NCBI GenBank assembly: GCA_038049695.1
Contig: CP142452.1
Span: 67,213,501-67,277,500, forward strand
Reading direction: 5' to 3'
DNA from: Cinnamomum chago
Taxonomy: Eukaryota; Streptophyta; Magnoliopsida; Laurales; Lauraceae
Length of the DNA: 64,000 nt
Shown: one piece after another, positions 42,990-56,092 of the stretch
How positions within the stretch are numbered: position 1 is the stretch's first letter
How the letters are laid out: the number at the start of each line of letters is the position of its first letter
Translations under genes and position numbers: made by a program
Notes under the pieces: model-generated
What the model was told of the DNA's origin: nothing
Seen by the model: only the letters and a program-made list of their open reading frames with translations
The model's database searches: none

Positions 42990-45900
42990 TGTCACGCCTC
43001 GAGCCCGAGATTTCACCCATCTCGAGGTGCGACGTACGCCCGCGTGGGGATTCGAGTAAAACTCGTTGAAAATATGTGTCCCCACGAACGGGATTCCCAC
43101 AGGATTTCACGTGTGAGGTAATAAATCCATCACATTAGGGGTACCTTTCAAATTCATGTGAACTTGTATAATTAACCAAATAGGCATCCCTTTATATTTA
43201 CCAACCATGTCATATTTGAATCATAATCAAGAGCATAAACAGTCCATAGAGTGAATGCTTAAGTTCAAGTTAGGATTAAAGAAAAGAAAATGAAAAAAAG
43301 AGTAGTGGAAGCTAAGTATTAAGTAAGGCTTACAATACCAAAGAAAGTTCAAATCTAAAACAGCTAATCATCATGACCATCCAGGCCATAAGTCTAGGGT
43401 TAAATGACGTCCACGAATGCTCAACGCAAGTGATGTCTGCTGGACATTGTCATAAGTCCACTCAGCTAATTACTGGGGAGTTTCTTATTCCACCTTAGCA
43501 ATCGAGGCAATGACATCGAGGTCCTCGCCTGTAACGCCAAGTGTAACACCATTAGACTAGGCTAAGCAAGATAAACAGATATAAATCATATAACATGTGA
43601 CAAATGAATTGTTAGACAGATATAAATTACATGAGGTCCAAGCATAAACACTAGGCAAATCTGAGCATGAGACATACGAATCATAGATGACAGATATACA
43701 CAATAGCACAACTAAATGACACATCCACATTAGCTATATTCTTTCAAATTAGCAATGTAAACATGAATGTAAAGTGAGAGCAAAAATAGAACCGAACATA
43801 ACAGGGCGTGCCACTAGGAGACAGTGGGCCCAAAACTCCTCATCGTGGACCTAGGGTGCCGGTCAACCCTCAGAATATAATCCCATCTGCAGAGGGCCAA
43901 AAATATATACTAAACCCACACTTAGCCAGGTCCGACTTAGATAGGGTTGAAGCCAAGTGGTGTCAACTCGTGGAATAATAGTATAACTAACAGAACATAT
44001 ACAGAACATATCATATCATGGTACATAATTCAGAACTTATCAAGATGTAACTGATCAAAAGCGAAAATAGATATAATATAAATAGGTACATAAGCAAGAC
44101 ATACGTAACTAGACAGAAGTATGATCAAGTCATATGAGAGTACTGGAACGAAATGCAATGCATGTACATAAATCATAGACGGAATCAAGATATGAAGCAA
44201 GCCAATCCTATGGTCTTGGGAACGCTCGTGGTCTTCACCGTCCAACTCGGTGTAGTACTAAGGATTCCGGTGTTAGTGGCCTACAAAAGAGCCCTTGGCG
44301 TTACTTAATTTGGGCATCGAATCCCTTAGTATAACACATTTGGTTCAGATCTCAATTTCGAAGAACCCGAGGCCCCTTGTGGTGCACGGTTGGTCAAACG
44401 CATCCACATAATATACAAGTCCACTGATCATGATAAAGGGTTCAAGGTATCCATCCTTAAGGTCCAACTATCAGGCCAAAGCAATCTAACATACTACGGT
44501 TCAACGCTTGGCTCGCAGTACCATCCGGTTGCCAAGATTTATAAGAAATCCAATATCCACTTTATTCTCAAATTTCAAATCAAATATATGTAAGGACCAT
44601 TGGATTCGACGCTTAAAGAGCTTTCCAACAGTATGTGAACCTCCAAAAACGGACGTACGGTTAAAAAGATATGGTCGTTGGAAGTTGACATAAAATTGTC
44701 ATACATCAGGTACGCTCGAGCGGACACCAACCAGAGGTCATGCGCGCTAGAGTGGGGAATCACGCGCTCGAGCAGGCACCATCTAGATCAGTGCATGCGC
44801 GCTAGAGCGGGGAATCCTGCGCTCGAGTGGGCAGTCTAGAATTATGCACTCCTAGGCGATTTTGAGTTTAGAAATGCTCTTTTTCACCTCATGTCTCATC
44901 CCTATTCTTCTCATCTATAACCATGGAATAAAAGCTTACACCAAGAGCCTCCAAATGCTAATAGACATCACCATTTTTACCACCAATAAATCAAGCCATA
45001 CAAACCATAATTTACATAAATTTGAACCAAAAATCAAATTGAGCTAAGAAATGGGAAGGCTAACATGAAGGAACATATTCATGGAATCAAATGAGGATGC
45101 ATGCATAGATTTATAAATGTTACACTTGCCTTGGGTCTAAAATTTGAATCCTACACCAAATCAACCTCTCCTAGCTAGTCCAATCTCTCCAAAGTAAAAT
45201 CCCCCAAAATGAAATGGTGAAGATGAAATCCTACAATGGTAAATGAAGAGAAATGGATTGAAATCCACATGCAACACCAACATAGCCTTCCAAATTCAGA
45301 TTTGAACAAGGAGACATGAGTCATGAATCAAAAAGCTTACCAAAAGTGTTGAGAAGTGAAAAATAGAGTTGTTCTTCACTTGGGAGTTCAAACCCTTGTT
45401 GTAGAGAAGAAGGAATATGCAATGGAGATGGATTTATTCACATGCAAGAGGTCTCCTTGGCTGGTTGCTTGAAATGAGGAAGGAGATGAAGTTCTCTAAA
45501 AAATCACACCATTAAATGGGTATACGAGGAGTGCTTGAAGAAGATGGAGTTGAGGGATCTCACATGCAAGCTCTAGATTTAGTAGAGATGAAGGAGAGAA
45601 GAAGAAGAATATGTAAAGAAGTAGAGAAGATGTAGAGCATTCAGCTGGAAAAATGAAGAAGAAAGAGGCCGGTGGTTGTGTGAGATGACCACTTTCAAAT
45701 CAAAGTTTTTCCTGGATTTTGCATGCAACTCCAGTTAAGTTATAGAATTTTCAGAACGAGCCTTTATGCAGGAAATGGGCTTAAATGGGCTGGGAATGGG
45801 TTAGTTTGGGTTCAAATGGTTTGTCTTGAAATATGAGAATTGGAATTTATGACATGCTTCATGTAATTCACCCAAAACCCACAAAAACCTAAATCCACAC

Positions 45901-46061
45901 ATAAACCAAAAACACTCCCAAAAGGTCGTAGTCTACCTAGTAAAAGGTCAAACCCAGCTAATTCTACCTAATCAAGCCCAAATACATTCAAAACATCCAT
46001 TAAGCTACTAATCTAAATTAATTAATTCTAAAACAAAATTAAAGCGAGTCAGGGTGTTACA
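42990..46061 (+). mobile_element. 3.07 kb solo LTR (gypsy-like ends)
   Basis: Starts TGTCACGCCTCGAGCCCGAG and ends GTCAGGGTGTTACA, the end pattern of a widespread plant gypsy-type LTR group. The flanks are GTTAT (42985-42989) and GTTAG (46062-46066), a 5 bp duplication with one change, supported by the empty site in the related repeat copies. No coding region and no second LTR lie inside, so it is either a very long solo LTR or a large non-coding derivative. A GC-rich array is at about 44,705-44,840. Confidence 0.75.
44705..44840 (+). repeat. GC-rich tandem array inside the long solo LTR
   Basis: Two and a half units with a period of about 55 bases contain CGCTCGAGC palindromes (near 44709, 44765 and 44819) alternating with ATGCGCGCTAGAG and GGGGAATC. 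It stands out from the AT-rich LTR and resembles in layout, not sequence, the palindrome array of the SIRE-like LTR. Confidence 0.75.
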
Positions 46062-46496
46062 GTTAGTTCCTTGGTGCTCTTAAGATATTTGACCGTGAAG
46101 ACCTTGGATTCGCACCCTACATACTTGATATGATTTCGTTTGTATCTCCGGACAACTCTCGAAAATGATGGTTAGCTTGTACCTCATCCCTGTAGTCAAA
46201 TTTTGATGTATTTCACAAGTTTGGGTTACAAGTAAACTAACCATGCCTGAGATACTTTTTCCCAACCGAAGGAGCATTGAGTTTTTAATCACACCAAATG
46301 ATCAATTTGTGGGGCACCCAATGGCCCAAATCCAAGCCTCACAAGTCCCCAAAATAATGCCGAAGAGTAGGGCCAAGCCACCAATGGTTAGGCAAAGGTT
46401 GCATGGTCCAAATCCCAAGGAATGACATTCGCAGGCCATCAACGGTTAGGCAAAGGTCGGGTGGTCCTCGAGTGAGGAAACGGTGAGAATAATATA

Positions 46497-47712
46497 ATAT
46501 ATGTGGTGCAAGCACTGTACTCGTAAAAATGTGTGCAATAAGCGAAACAGTCCTGCCGAGCTATGAATTAATCAAGGAACCCTTACAAAGGTTCATCCTA
46601 GGGTTCGTGTTGCCTTTGATACGCCAATACCACACCATTTGTAACGATGTGCATCTAAGAAGTCAATGTTCGTGAGAATTAGTTACTTGGTGCTCTTAAG
46701 ATATTTGATCGGGAAGACCTTGGATTCGCACCCTATATACTTGATATGAGTTCGTTCGTATCTCCTGAAAACTCTCGGGAATGATGGTTAGCTCGTACCT
46801 CATCCCTGTAGTACAATTTTGTTGTATTTCACAAATTCAGGTTCCAAGTAAACTAACCGTGCCTATGGTACTTATTCCAAACCCAAGGAACATTGGATTT
46901 TTAAGCACACCAAATGATCAATTTTTGGGGCACCCAATGGCCCAAATCCAAGCCTCACAAGTCCCCAAAATAATACCCAAAAAAGTGGGCCAAGATGGGC
47001 GTGCGGGTCGTTCTTCTCCTTCTTGGCTTTTCTTCTGTTTCTGTCGGTCTTGGCCAAGATGGGCTTGCAGATCCTTGGAATAATTGGGATTTTGTTGATA
47101 TCAACTAAGCAAGGGAAAAAGGGGAAACAAAAAATGGATTTTGGGAGGGAGGTCGTTGGCTAATATTAAAAAAATCTGGGGTCCACAGTTGTGGTTACCC
47201 TATTTAAGGGGAGTTTTTTTGGAAAATGTCCCTAAATAAAATTAGATTTCTCCCTTTTTGTTTCTTTTTTCAAGGAGACTGTACTTCAAACAAGTAGAGT
47301 TAGAGCTTGTGGCAATATTTATTCTTACTTTTATGCTTTGTACACTTCCTATGACTGGTGGAATTGCACCACACAACTTATTTAATTTCTTTTTTTCACT
47401 TTTAGGCCCTATTAATTTTCTAGACTTCAAAAGAATTTATATATGAATAATTTATAAATCCTCCTCTTGGGTGGAGGATCTACAAATGCTAAGAATGTCG
47501 GAATTCTAAAAATCACAAAGGACATTTTAGACTTATCAAATGGCAGAGATTTGGGATTTTAACAAAGAAACATGATCTTTGCAATTGCCAGGGGATAAGC
47601 CTTCACATCTTGTCTCTAAATTTCTAATATCTCAAATGTCATAAAAATTCTAATAAAAAAATGACCTTAATAGCTAAAGCAGGTTTGTTCCTTTCCTTTC
47701 TATTTTGGTTAC
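46497..47712 (+). repeat. Unnamed 1.2 kb interspersed repeat, copy 2b
   Basis: Closest partner of 25400-26642. Its shared sequence stops at GGTTACA, where the LINE poly(T) begins. Bases 47258-47446 are open for 62 codons (ELVAIFILTFMLCTLPMTGG, hydrophobic), with no known family. Confidence 0.65.
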
Positions 47713-49880
47713 ATTTTTTATTTTTTATTTTTGCTAATTGGTAAATTGTATTAAAAGAAGAAAAGAAGGCCAAAGGCCCCAAGACAATGAGAAAAAAGAA
47801 TACATCCCAAAAAATACAACAAGAAAGCCCATCCCTTAAACAAGAGGGTCAAAATCCGAAAAAACAAAGGTAGGGGAGAGCTCAAACCAACAGTAAGGAG
47901 GAGCAGAGCAGATGGGAACCTAGCTGCTGAGGGAAGAGAAGGAGAGCTAATCAGTCCACCCAAAAGACTTCAAAATGGGGTGAGAAGGACTTCTCTTGCC
48001 TGAGACTGAGCTGAATAAAACCCTCAAACTGTCCAAAATAACCAACTGAGCTATCATCAATGAAGGTTGCTTGCTTCGGAGCTTTGCTTCATTACAGATG
48101 AACCAGAGGACATAGATGGCTTGGAAGAATAATGCTGCTGCAGACTTTCTTCCTTGGACATCTACTCCCTGCTCTTTTAGCACTGCAAACAGCAATATAC
48201 TCTGGGATGCTTCTGCAACATAGCCCACACCAATCACTCAACTCAGCAACACTCAGCAGCCAAACAGAGGAAAAAAAAACTATAGGCCTGCACTGGGAGA
48301 CAAGGCTACAAGCTCTCCCCATGCGGTACCACAGAAGATCACTCAGCAAAGAAGAAGCTGCGGGACTTAGATTCTTTACGGAAGAACCAGGGGACGATGA
48401 TGGCTAGGAAGAAAAATGATGCTGCAGACTATCTTCCTTGGGCATCATCACTTTGCCGAAGAGCTGCCCAGACTGAAGAGGAAGAGAAAGAAGAAGGAGA
48501 AAGGCCTCATTGATTGAGAAGCCAAGAATAGAGCTGCCGAGCTAGAGTAAAATCAGAGCAAGACTACATGCAATTTGTAGCTCATTCAAGAAATCTGTGT
48601 ATAAAGAATAACAAGCCCAATTTATGATTGTCTCAACATAGCAGTCCTTAACAGAATTAATGAAGCAGTTCCAGCTAAAACTCTCGGAGCACCATCAGCT
48701 GCACTAAAAGGAGAGTCCATCTTCCAAAACAGAGCTTCTACTTTGCATGAGGACTACCCAATGCAAGATAAATTAATCTGCTGATACCAAAAATGCTAGT
48801 CTAGGCCGAGCTGCTGAGAGAAAGATCAGCCTGGAGAGTAGGGGAATCATTCCACCCTAAAGCCCTTAAAATTGGATGGGAGGGAGGGGTCTTTACTAAA
48901 GAGGAACAGAACATACCACTGCAGTAGTCGATGAAGAGCTTCTGAGCTTTCAGCAGGGAAGGCTTCTTACTGTGGTGTTTGGCTTCATTCCTCAAGAACC
49001 AAAGGATATGGATGGTTTGGAGGAAGATAGTTGCTGCTGAATTTTTTTTCCATTGGTATCTACATCCTCGATGAAAGCTGTCAATACAGAAGAAGGTCAC
49101 AAAAGAAGAGGAGTTGAGGTGTCCATTAGACTGAGAATCCAGGACCACAATTGCTGGCCCGTGTGACAAGAGAAGAAGATGTGCAAATCTGTTTCACTGT
49201 TGCAGTGGCAAGAATAGCATCTAGAAGCCATGGAGATCCCTTTGAGCATTGCCCATTGATTTGTTGGGGTTTTTCTTAGAAGGCGCCAGCTGAAGCAAGA
49301 AAGTCTTGGGTTAATGATCTTATTCCAAACTAGCCCATTCCACTGAACTTTTGCTTTTCTAGACCTAAGTGAATTCCAAGCTTGTTTAAGAGAAAAGGCC
49401 CCTGAAGATGAGCCTTTCCATGTAAGTTTATCCGGAGTAGAAGGGCTAAGGAGATCAATTTGATTTCTTTGCTGAAGGAGGAAACACTGAACCTCAGCTG
49501 GGATGGAAGGTGGGATGATCCAGGAATTGTCTTGAATCAGGTCTGTCACCCTATCATTTTCAGAGAATTGAAGGAGGGGAAAACTTTTAGCTATGGGGTC
49601 ATGGTCTATCCAATTATCATGTCACAACAAGATGTTATGACCGTTCCCCAGAGCCCAACGACGGCCTTGTTGAATGACAGTGGCCAAAGTTCTTACCTTT
49701 TTCAAGATGCAAGACCCAGCCTTAGGATTTCCAGAGAACCAAACTGGGGAGTGCCTGAAGTATCTGCCCCTAAACCAAGAAACCCGGAGAGAGTCCGAGG
49801 TTGCCGCTGACCACCCCAACTTCATCAGACAAGCCTCATTAAACTCCTTCATCCTGCGCAGGCCCAGCCCTTTTTAGGCA
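47713..49880 (-). mobile_element. 5'-truncated L1-type LINE, possibly two nested copies
   Basis: On the minus strand the 5' side (49852-49622) has SVWFSGNPKAGSCILKKV-like LINE sequence: RVSWFRGRYFRHSPVWF. This is followed by a zf-RVT region (49549-49097) with WKGSSSGAFSLKQAWNSL, FSWRLLRKTPTNQWAMLKG and CYSCHCNSETDLHIFFSC, the zinc-binding end of plant L1 polyproteins. The block NEAK...PSL...PSHPIL-GW appears twice, at 49050-48830 and again at 48100-47947, which suggests a second partial copy inserted or a tandem duplication. The 3' end at the left is a T-rich run (47716-47735) equal to a reversed poly(A) tail. Frames are broken. Confidence 0.82.
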
Positions 49881-49967
49881 CACAGTACAATAGGAAGTGG
49901 AACTCAGGCATTTCTAAACAGCCTTTTTCTTTCTCAGAATCCGACATATACTTCCAGCATGTTCTAC

Positions 49968-49998
<31 letters not shown>

Positions 49999-50377
49999 CA
50001 CACAACACACTCACATCGAGACAGAGATTCCATAAAAAGGTAAACTCATGATTACATGATTTTAGCATCAATAATCAAGTGGTAAATGTTCCTCTACAGT
50101 AATAGTGCATTGATATGAAAACAAAAGTGGATATGACTTATGACAACATTAATTCTTTTTACATAGGAATAGGATCCACGAGCATTGAACGGATATTGAC
50201 CACTCGTGTAACTAGAGAGAATGGAAAGGGAGTTGGTTTAAGGTAGAACTTGTTTAGGTCCTTCCATGCTGATGTAATCATTTCTCGAATCTTTTCGCAC
50301 GCCTCCGACCTCGTTGAGCCATGTTCCTTCATATAGCACTCAAGAGCAGATGCAACATGTACTCTTTTTTGCTCGTG

Positions 50378-51865
50378 CTTTGAATACAGTCAATGCAAAC
50401 CACTAGATTAGTAAGTTATCCATTTGTGCGTTCGTGTCTTTGTATGTGCGTATAATACATGGAGACTTAGCAAGATTAGCCACTGATGATCGATACTAAG
50501 GGGCTCTTTGGAAACTATAGTCTAATTAATAAGTAGCAAAATACCTCCTACTTAGCACAGGCAATAAAAGTTTTAATATTAAACATTTACAAAAGTAAAA
50601 CTTATAAAAATTTAAATTAATGCTACCTTTTATTGCGATGTTCAAGATTTCATGATCCATACAGAAACATCATTTGTATTTACTCTTAGATCAATCCCCT
50701 ATGGTCATTAAAACGAACTAAGAACATGGGTTTTACAATCTCAAAAAAACATTACTTCATTAACCTAGAAATCAACAACAAAATAGGCGGACAGGCAAGG
50801 GACACGCAATGGCACAAAACATGGTGATTGGATAATCCTAAACGTCTAGTTGCTACAAAGATCTCTCCTTCGAATGTGGACAACCGCTCTTTTTTCTCTC
50901 ATTCTTCTGTCACCGTCAAGTTTCACACCATTGGCACCATAGCTAATATTGTTATGTGGCTTCTTGATGGCTCATAAGGTGGCCCATTGGAATCAATCCC
51001 GTTAGAATCAATAATTCCAATCAACCCTAACATTTGCCACCATTCCAAATATCTTCTCAAGAGATCTCATACTACGTAAAATTGTAAACATGAAGAGAAA
51101 AAAGTTAAATAAAATGGACTATTTGTGCAATAATCCTTCGTGATTGGCCATGCCCAGATGAACAGAGAACATAATAAATTCTCTAGGACAAACAAAACCT
51201 CAAATTTACTTAAGTTTCGAAAAGAGAGATATTTAATGTAAATGAGGTGAAATTAAAAAGAAAATTTTCTAGTACATTAGCACCTTGAAGCTTCAAATTT
51301 TAATAGAAATACTTAAAAATAGAAAATCCAAGGACATCTAGAAACCATAACCAAATTTGTAAATATTCACAAAACCACATGAATTTAATATAAAAAACTA
51401 AAGAAAACCTGAAAAAATCTACTGACATATGAAGATATAATATTGCATATATAAACTTTAATGAGTATGCAAATCAACAACATTAGCAGAACTAGTTCTT
51501 AGAGGCTGCCAATCATCTGAACTGGCATCCCCTTCAAACCCAGGGCATCAATCATGCTGCACGTATAAAAAAATTATCCCATATATAAAAGAAATAAATA
51601 AAACACTGCCGGCTGAAAAAAAAGGGTGGCAGATGTACTATCCAAAACTCTCTTATCCTCTACTATCCACATTTGATGCTCTTATATCAACATCCCGCTC
51701 GAATTCAAGACCCAACGGGCATACGTAACCAGGCTAGAGAGATGGATATGCCTCACATCGGTTTCGAACTGTGACCTCTAGCTCTGATACCATCTTGATA
51801 ACCAGTAACACCAAAAGGTTATAACCTGTTGGTGAAAAATCCCATAATTTGGCTATTCTTAACCA
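50378..51865. other. Copy B intron 6, left part
   Basis: AT-rich intron sequence, no gene recognised. Confidence 0.5.
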
Positions 51866-52607
51866 AGGTCCCCCCCCCCATGCAGATTGTACAATACAAA
51901 CTCAGTCTTTCCGCCACTTTTTTATTTTATTTTTTTGTGCTTTATTCTGAGGGATGATAGCGTCGCTCCTCATGTCTTCTTCTTCCTCATCTCCTTCCTA
52001 TTTCTAGATAGCCCCTACTCCATTTCTCACCAAACCCTACAGGTTTTCCACTATTCATATATATATTTATATAGGTTGAAAGGCAGCGAATACAAGTTTT
52101 TCGCCACTCATATCGATGGAAAAACTGCTAATATAGGTTTAACCGGTTGAGCAGCCTTTCTCTCTCTTTTTCTCATGGATGAGTTCATGGGTTGAGGTTA
52201 AGCTCTGAGCATAAGATTGTTATTGGAACCATTCTTCCATGCTATGTCTGCCATTTTTTTTTCTTTCCCTTCTCTTTCACTTTTCAAGATAAATCTTGAA
52301 AATTTGAAAAGAAGAAACAAAGAAATTATACGTCGTTCAGTAGTAATCTTTTTATAAAGCATGTGATACTGTTTTTCCAAGATGATTGGAAGAAAAATGG
52401 AGTGGGGGAGATAAAGAAATAGGTGGGAGAAGAGAAAAAAATAAGAGGAAGAAGAAACAAAGGGGGTTCTATGTTTTAAAAAAAATCGCGTAGCGTCGCT
52501 CCTATCAGACACGAGCGACGCTAGCATCGCACCCTTCATCATTAAAAAAAAAAAAAGGAAGAGGTCCTAACGGACCTCGTTTGTGTGTACAATCTGTGGG
52601 GATCCTT
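51866..52607. mobile_element. Fold-back element in copy B intron 6
   Basis: The left end (CAGATTGTACAATACAAACT) and the inverted right end (CAGATTGTACACACAAACGA) match. Further in, GATAGCGTCGCTCCTCATGTC on the left pairs with the inverted GCTAGCGTCGCTCGTGTC on the right. The arms are thus about 110 bases with mismatches. There is no transposase. Target duplication uncertain. Confidence 0.6.
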
Positions 52608-52990
52608 CTTGAGAAATGACCAAATTCCGGGATTTTTCCCGTAAAATCCTCTATTTTTTAAGGCAAAAGTTCTAATTTATTAATAAGCTTCAAAAATAGA
52701 AAATACAATTGGAGGCTTACAAAAACCTCTAATATATAAAATAAGCTCTAAATCATAAAGTAAGAGCTTATGTTTAGAGTTTCCAAAAGCCCCTTTAGTA
52801 GCAGTGTTGAAGACTGTGGGACGCTTTGATTGATGATGCAAAATTTGGGACCCTTCTCACTTTATCTAACGTTTAGGATTTTTTCAAAGTAGAAGCCCAA
52901 AAATTGAACCTCTAACGTCTGGTTCCCAATTTTCGTACAGGTCACTTGAATTTTTAGAACTATGATAAAAAAAAATACATTAGATTTTAC
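52608..52990. other. Copy B intron 6, right part
   Basis: Intron sequence downstream of exon 6; nothing recognised. Confidence 0.5.
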
Positions 52991-53239
52991 CTCATTTGAT
53001 TGGATATCATCACTGAGCCGACCAATTAAGCTTGAATCCATCATAAACTTAGGACGGGTCTTCAGCCAATCAAATGCTTCTTTAGTTGCCTCTTCTCCCA
53101 TACCAACAAAGGAAGCAGCTGACAGATAAATATAACTGGCCGTGACTAGTGAAACTTTAAGATACTCTCCTAGTGTAGGCACATAACCACTGTTAAGCCA
53201 CACAACTTCCTTGAAGTATCCTTGAACTATAGCTTTCGT

Positions 53240-55442
53240 CTAATCAATACAGTCAAACCATCACACCTTTAGACATCTAAAATAAAAATAATACAGAGGC
53301 GGCTAGGTATAATGCCCATGACATCACAAGAATAAGAGGGATAAAAAAAAAGGAAAGAAACAATACCATGATCACAAACACAAGATAATAGAAAGAAGTA
53401 GGAGCAGCACTCCAAAAGGTCCCTGACAAATCATAGGCACGACACGATTGCGCTAGGCACAAGTTTTTTTTTTTTTTTTTTTGTTCTAAAATTTGGAAGA
53501 ACCCATATTACAGGTTTATTAAATATATTAAAATGCATGGCCCTAACCCAACTATAACCTAATGTATGTCATAGATAATGCAATTTAAAAGGGTTGTGGA
53601 TGTTAGTTACAATTAGGGTTTTTTACTTGAATTATTAGGATATTATCATTCATATTGTTATTAGTTAGGATAAGAGATGACCTCTTACTATTGTAACTAA
53701 GGTTAAATTAATCTTGTGATGTGATTAATTTTTCTAATTTATCTCATTGTACTCCACAAATATCTCCAGTTGTCTGGACTATAGTCAATAGAGAAAAAGT
53801 TGTAGGACTGGATGCCTTAGAAGACCGTGCTTAGGGACTATTGGCTAATTTACCCAAAAAAATTCGCACCATGTATTTCTAAACAGTTCTAGAGATCCCT
53901 ATTTCTTCAATTTTCCTGAAATCACGCTTTCAAGAAAAGATAGTTTGGTTTTTGCTACGGCTTGATTATGCATCGGTCTGCTACACAGATAGGATGTAAG
54001 CACAATATTTCTCTTGGTTTTCTCGATCCGATCTACGAAGAAGAGTGCTAGGAACAGGGGTAAGAAGAGAGAGTAGTGACTTTTCTTAGTTTTACCTCTT
54101 GGTGACTTAGAAGAGTGAGAGGGTCATCGTCTTTGCTGATTGGTAGATCACAAATAGAAAAATAAAGGGATTGATGAATGACTAGTTTTAGAAAGGTACA
54201 TTAAAGTTGATCTAAATTATTATGTCTTCTTGTCCCTCTATATTGTAAGTTTGGATATCTAAAATCAATGTTAGAATCATTTTTTATCCATCTAATATTT
54301 TTGATACCTCTTCGTTACCCTATCTCCAATATATTTGGTGCATCTAGTTGAGTTCCATATAAGTTAGTCATTTTCTAAAGAAAAATGTGTTGATGCCATT
54401 ACTACGTAGAACCAAATCATTTATCAAAAAACATAATCCATATAGCACAATCGCTGAAAACCCATTGGGTTCAGTCTAGCTATTTAAATTCTTTTCATTT
54501 AAAAATCAATCGTAGAAAAAAGAGCCACCCATGCTCTTTTCCATAATTAAGCACTTATGGATTGTCTGCGTGAGTGAGCTATTTGGAGGATGGAGCTTTA
54601 GTATTTTTCTTGTAAAAAGGAAAGAAAATAACAAAAGAATTATATAAATTGGGCTTTAACAACTTATTTCTTCTTCTTCATCTTCTTGAGGTTTTTTCTT
54701 TGACCATAATATGATGTGGTCTCATTTGGATTCATATGATGGAGAAACAATTAGGAGCTTAAGGAAATGATTAAGCCTGAGGAAGTTCTGACTTTCACAT
54801 GATAATGATGATTACTTCTTTGGTACCTCCCTAGAGTTTATTTATTATTGTTGCATGGTTGCGAGTCGATGTGCTAATTTAATTTCCTGAAGAATTAGGA
54901 TCTAGTTGTATATCATTTAGTTAATTTTCTTTTAAAGTTAGGGCTAGTCCTACCAGTTGCCACTATTATTGTTGAGAGAGTATTTTTTGCTATGAAAATC
55001 ATGAAGAATCCATTGTGCGATTGAATGAAAGATGAATGGATGAAATGATTGTTTGTTTGTATGCATCGAGAAGATATATTTAATAATATGATAATGACAC
55101 AATCATGTGACACTTTCAAAACACGAAGAACCATTAAGGGCCATTATAAAAACTCCTTTTAGAGTAGAGCGACTTTTTGTGTCTATTCAGATGTAATACA
55201 TTTTCTTTTTTTCTATTGTTAATGTAAAAAAAGATTTTGGCAAAATCTAGTAAAAGTTCAGCCCCGCTCAAACGAGAATCTCGAGTCCACCACTGCCTCT
55301 ACAAAAAAGAACCTTAAGTTGGAAGGCTAATTATGTCTTCCTTTAATTTATGCTTCATAAGTTTCAAAATTTTGGGGGGAAAGAACTTCGAGCATGGAAT
55401 AGAGATTTTTAAAGAATTTGATGTGGTAAGTGTGCGACTTAC
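53240..55442. other. Copy B intron 5
   Basis: A 2.2 kb intron, much longer than usual for this gene family. A T-run of 19 bases at 53466-53484 could be the tail of a reversed retroelement, but no coding remnant was found. Confidence 0.5.
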
Positions 55443-55969
55443 TTCATATTTCAAGTGGTCTGTACGGTAGAACTTTTCTCCGGGCATCAATTCGTTCTCT
55501 ATTTCATCGACAATATTTAGAATTGTAACATAACAAGGCCTCAGATATTCTGGCAGTTGATCCACGACACTGAGATCCCACCTGAAAAATCAAGTACTCA
55601 ATTGCTATTTTTTCTCTTAAAACACACTTATAATGAGTATGAAAAAAAAAAGTTCACCCATGAGGAATTAGAGACTCCTAATGTGGAATGGAAATTACAT
55701 AGAATTGGGAGCATATGTTTGCAACCAAAATCATTGAATAGATGATAATCAACGTAGATTATTTTAATGCTAGAAAATACTGGGTCTTCAATTTGTTTGG
55801 TCTACATATTAGAAGGTTCTTCAGTTCTATGGGCCTTCACAAGAAAATATAGGGGCCAACAACTACTTAAAATTAATGGAACGGTTTGAAAGGAGAGTGA
55901 AATGGTTTTGGCTACTTACTTTTCAGTTCAAAATGGATCATCTTGATGAATTTCTAGGGTTGTTTCCAC

Positions 55970-56092
55970 TAATTGATATGGGTTTTACTTCAAGAGATTC
56001 TACAGTTTGAATCAAATCTCATGGCATTTCAATCTTTAAATAAGTTCTTTTTCTTTCCATCTCAACAACTTGCTATTTTCTGACTGAGCTCA
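55970..56092 (+). repeat. Direct repeat left of the intron LINE
   Basis: Matches 58035-58143 in the same orientation: ATATGGGTTTTACTTCAAGA and CAACAACTTGCTATTTTCT are shared with small changes. The two copies flank the LINE. They are too long and too diverged for a LINE target duplication. Confidence 0.65.

Larger units (their letters stand above)
42930..46430 (+). repeat. Unnamed repeat, copy 2a, split by a solo LTR
   Basis: Bases 42930-42989 and 46062-46430 join to match copy 1 (about 25,530-25,870). Read without the LTR the junction gives GAGAGTTAG followed by TTCCTTGGTGCTC, matching GAGAATTAGTTACTTGGTGC in copy 2b. Confidence 0.75.

Noticed and set aside
47258-47446. 62 codon hydrophobic frame in the unnamed repeat
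   Set aside because: Equivalent frame is broken in the other copy; no family match.
53466-53484. T-run considered as a LINE tail
   Set aside because: No LINE coding or 3' end sequence next to it and no target duplication seen.
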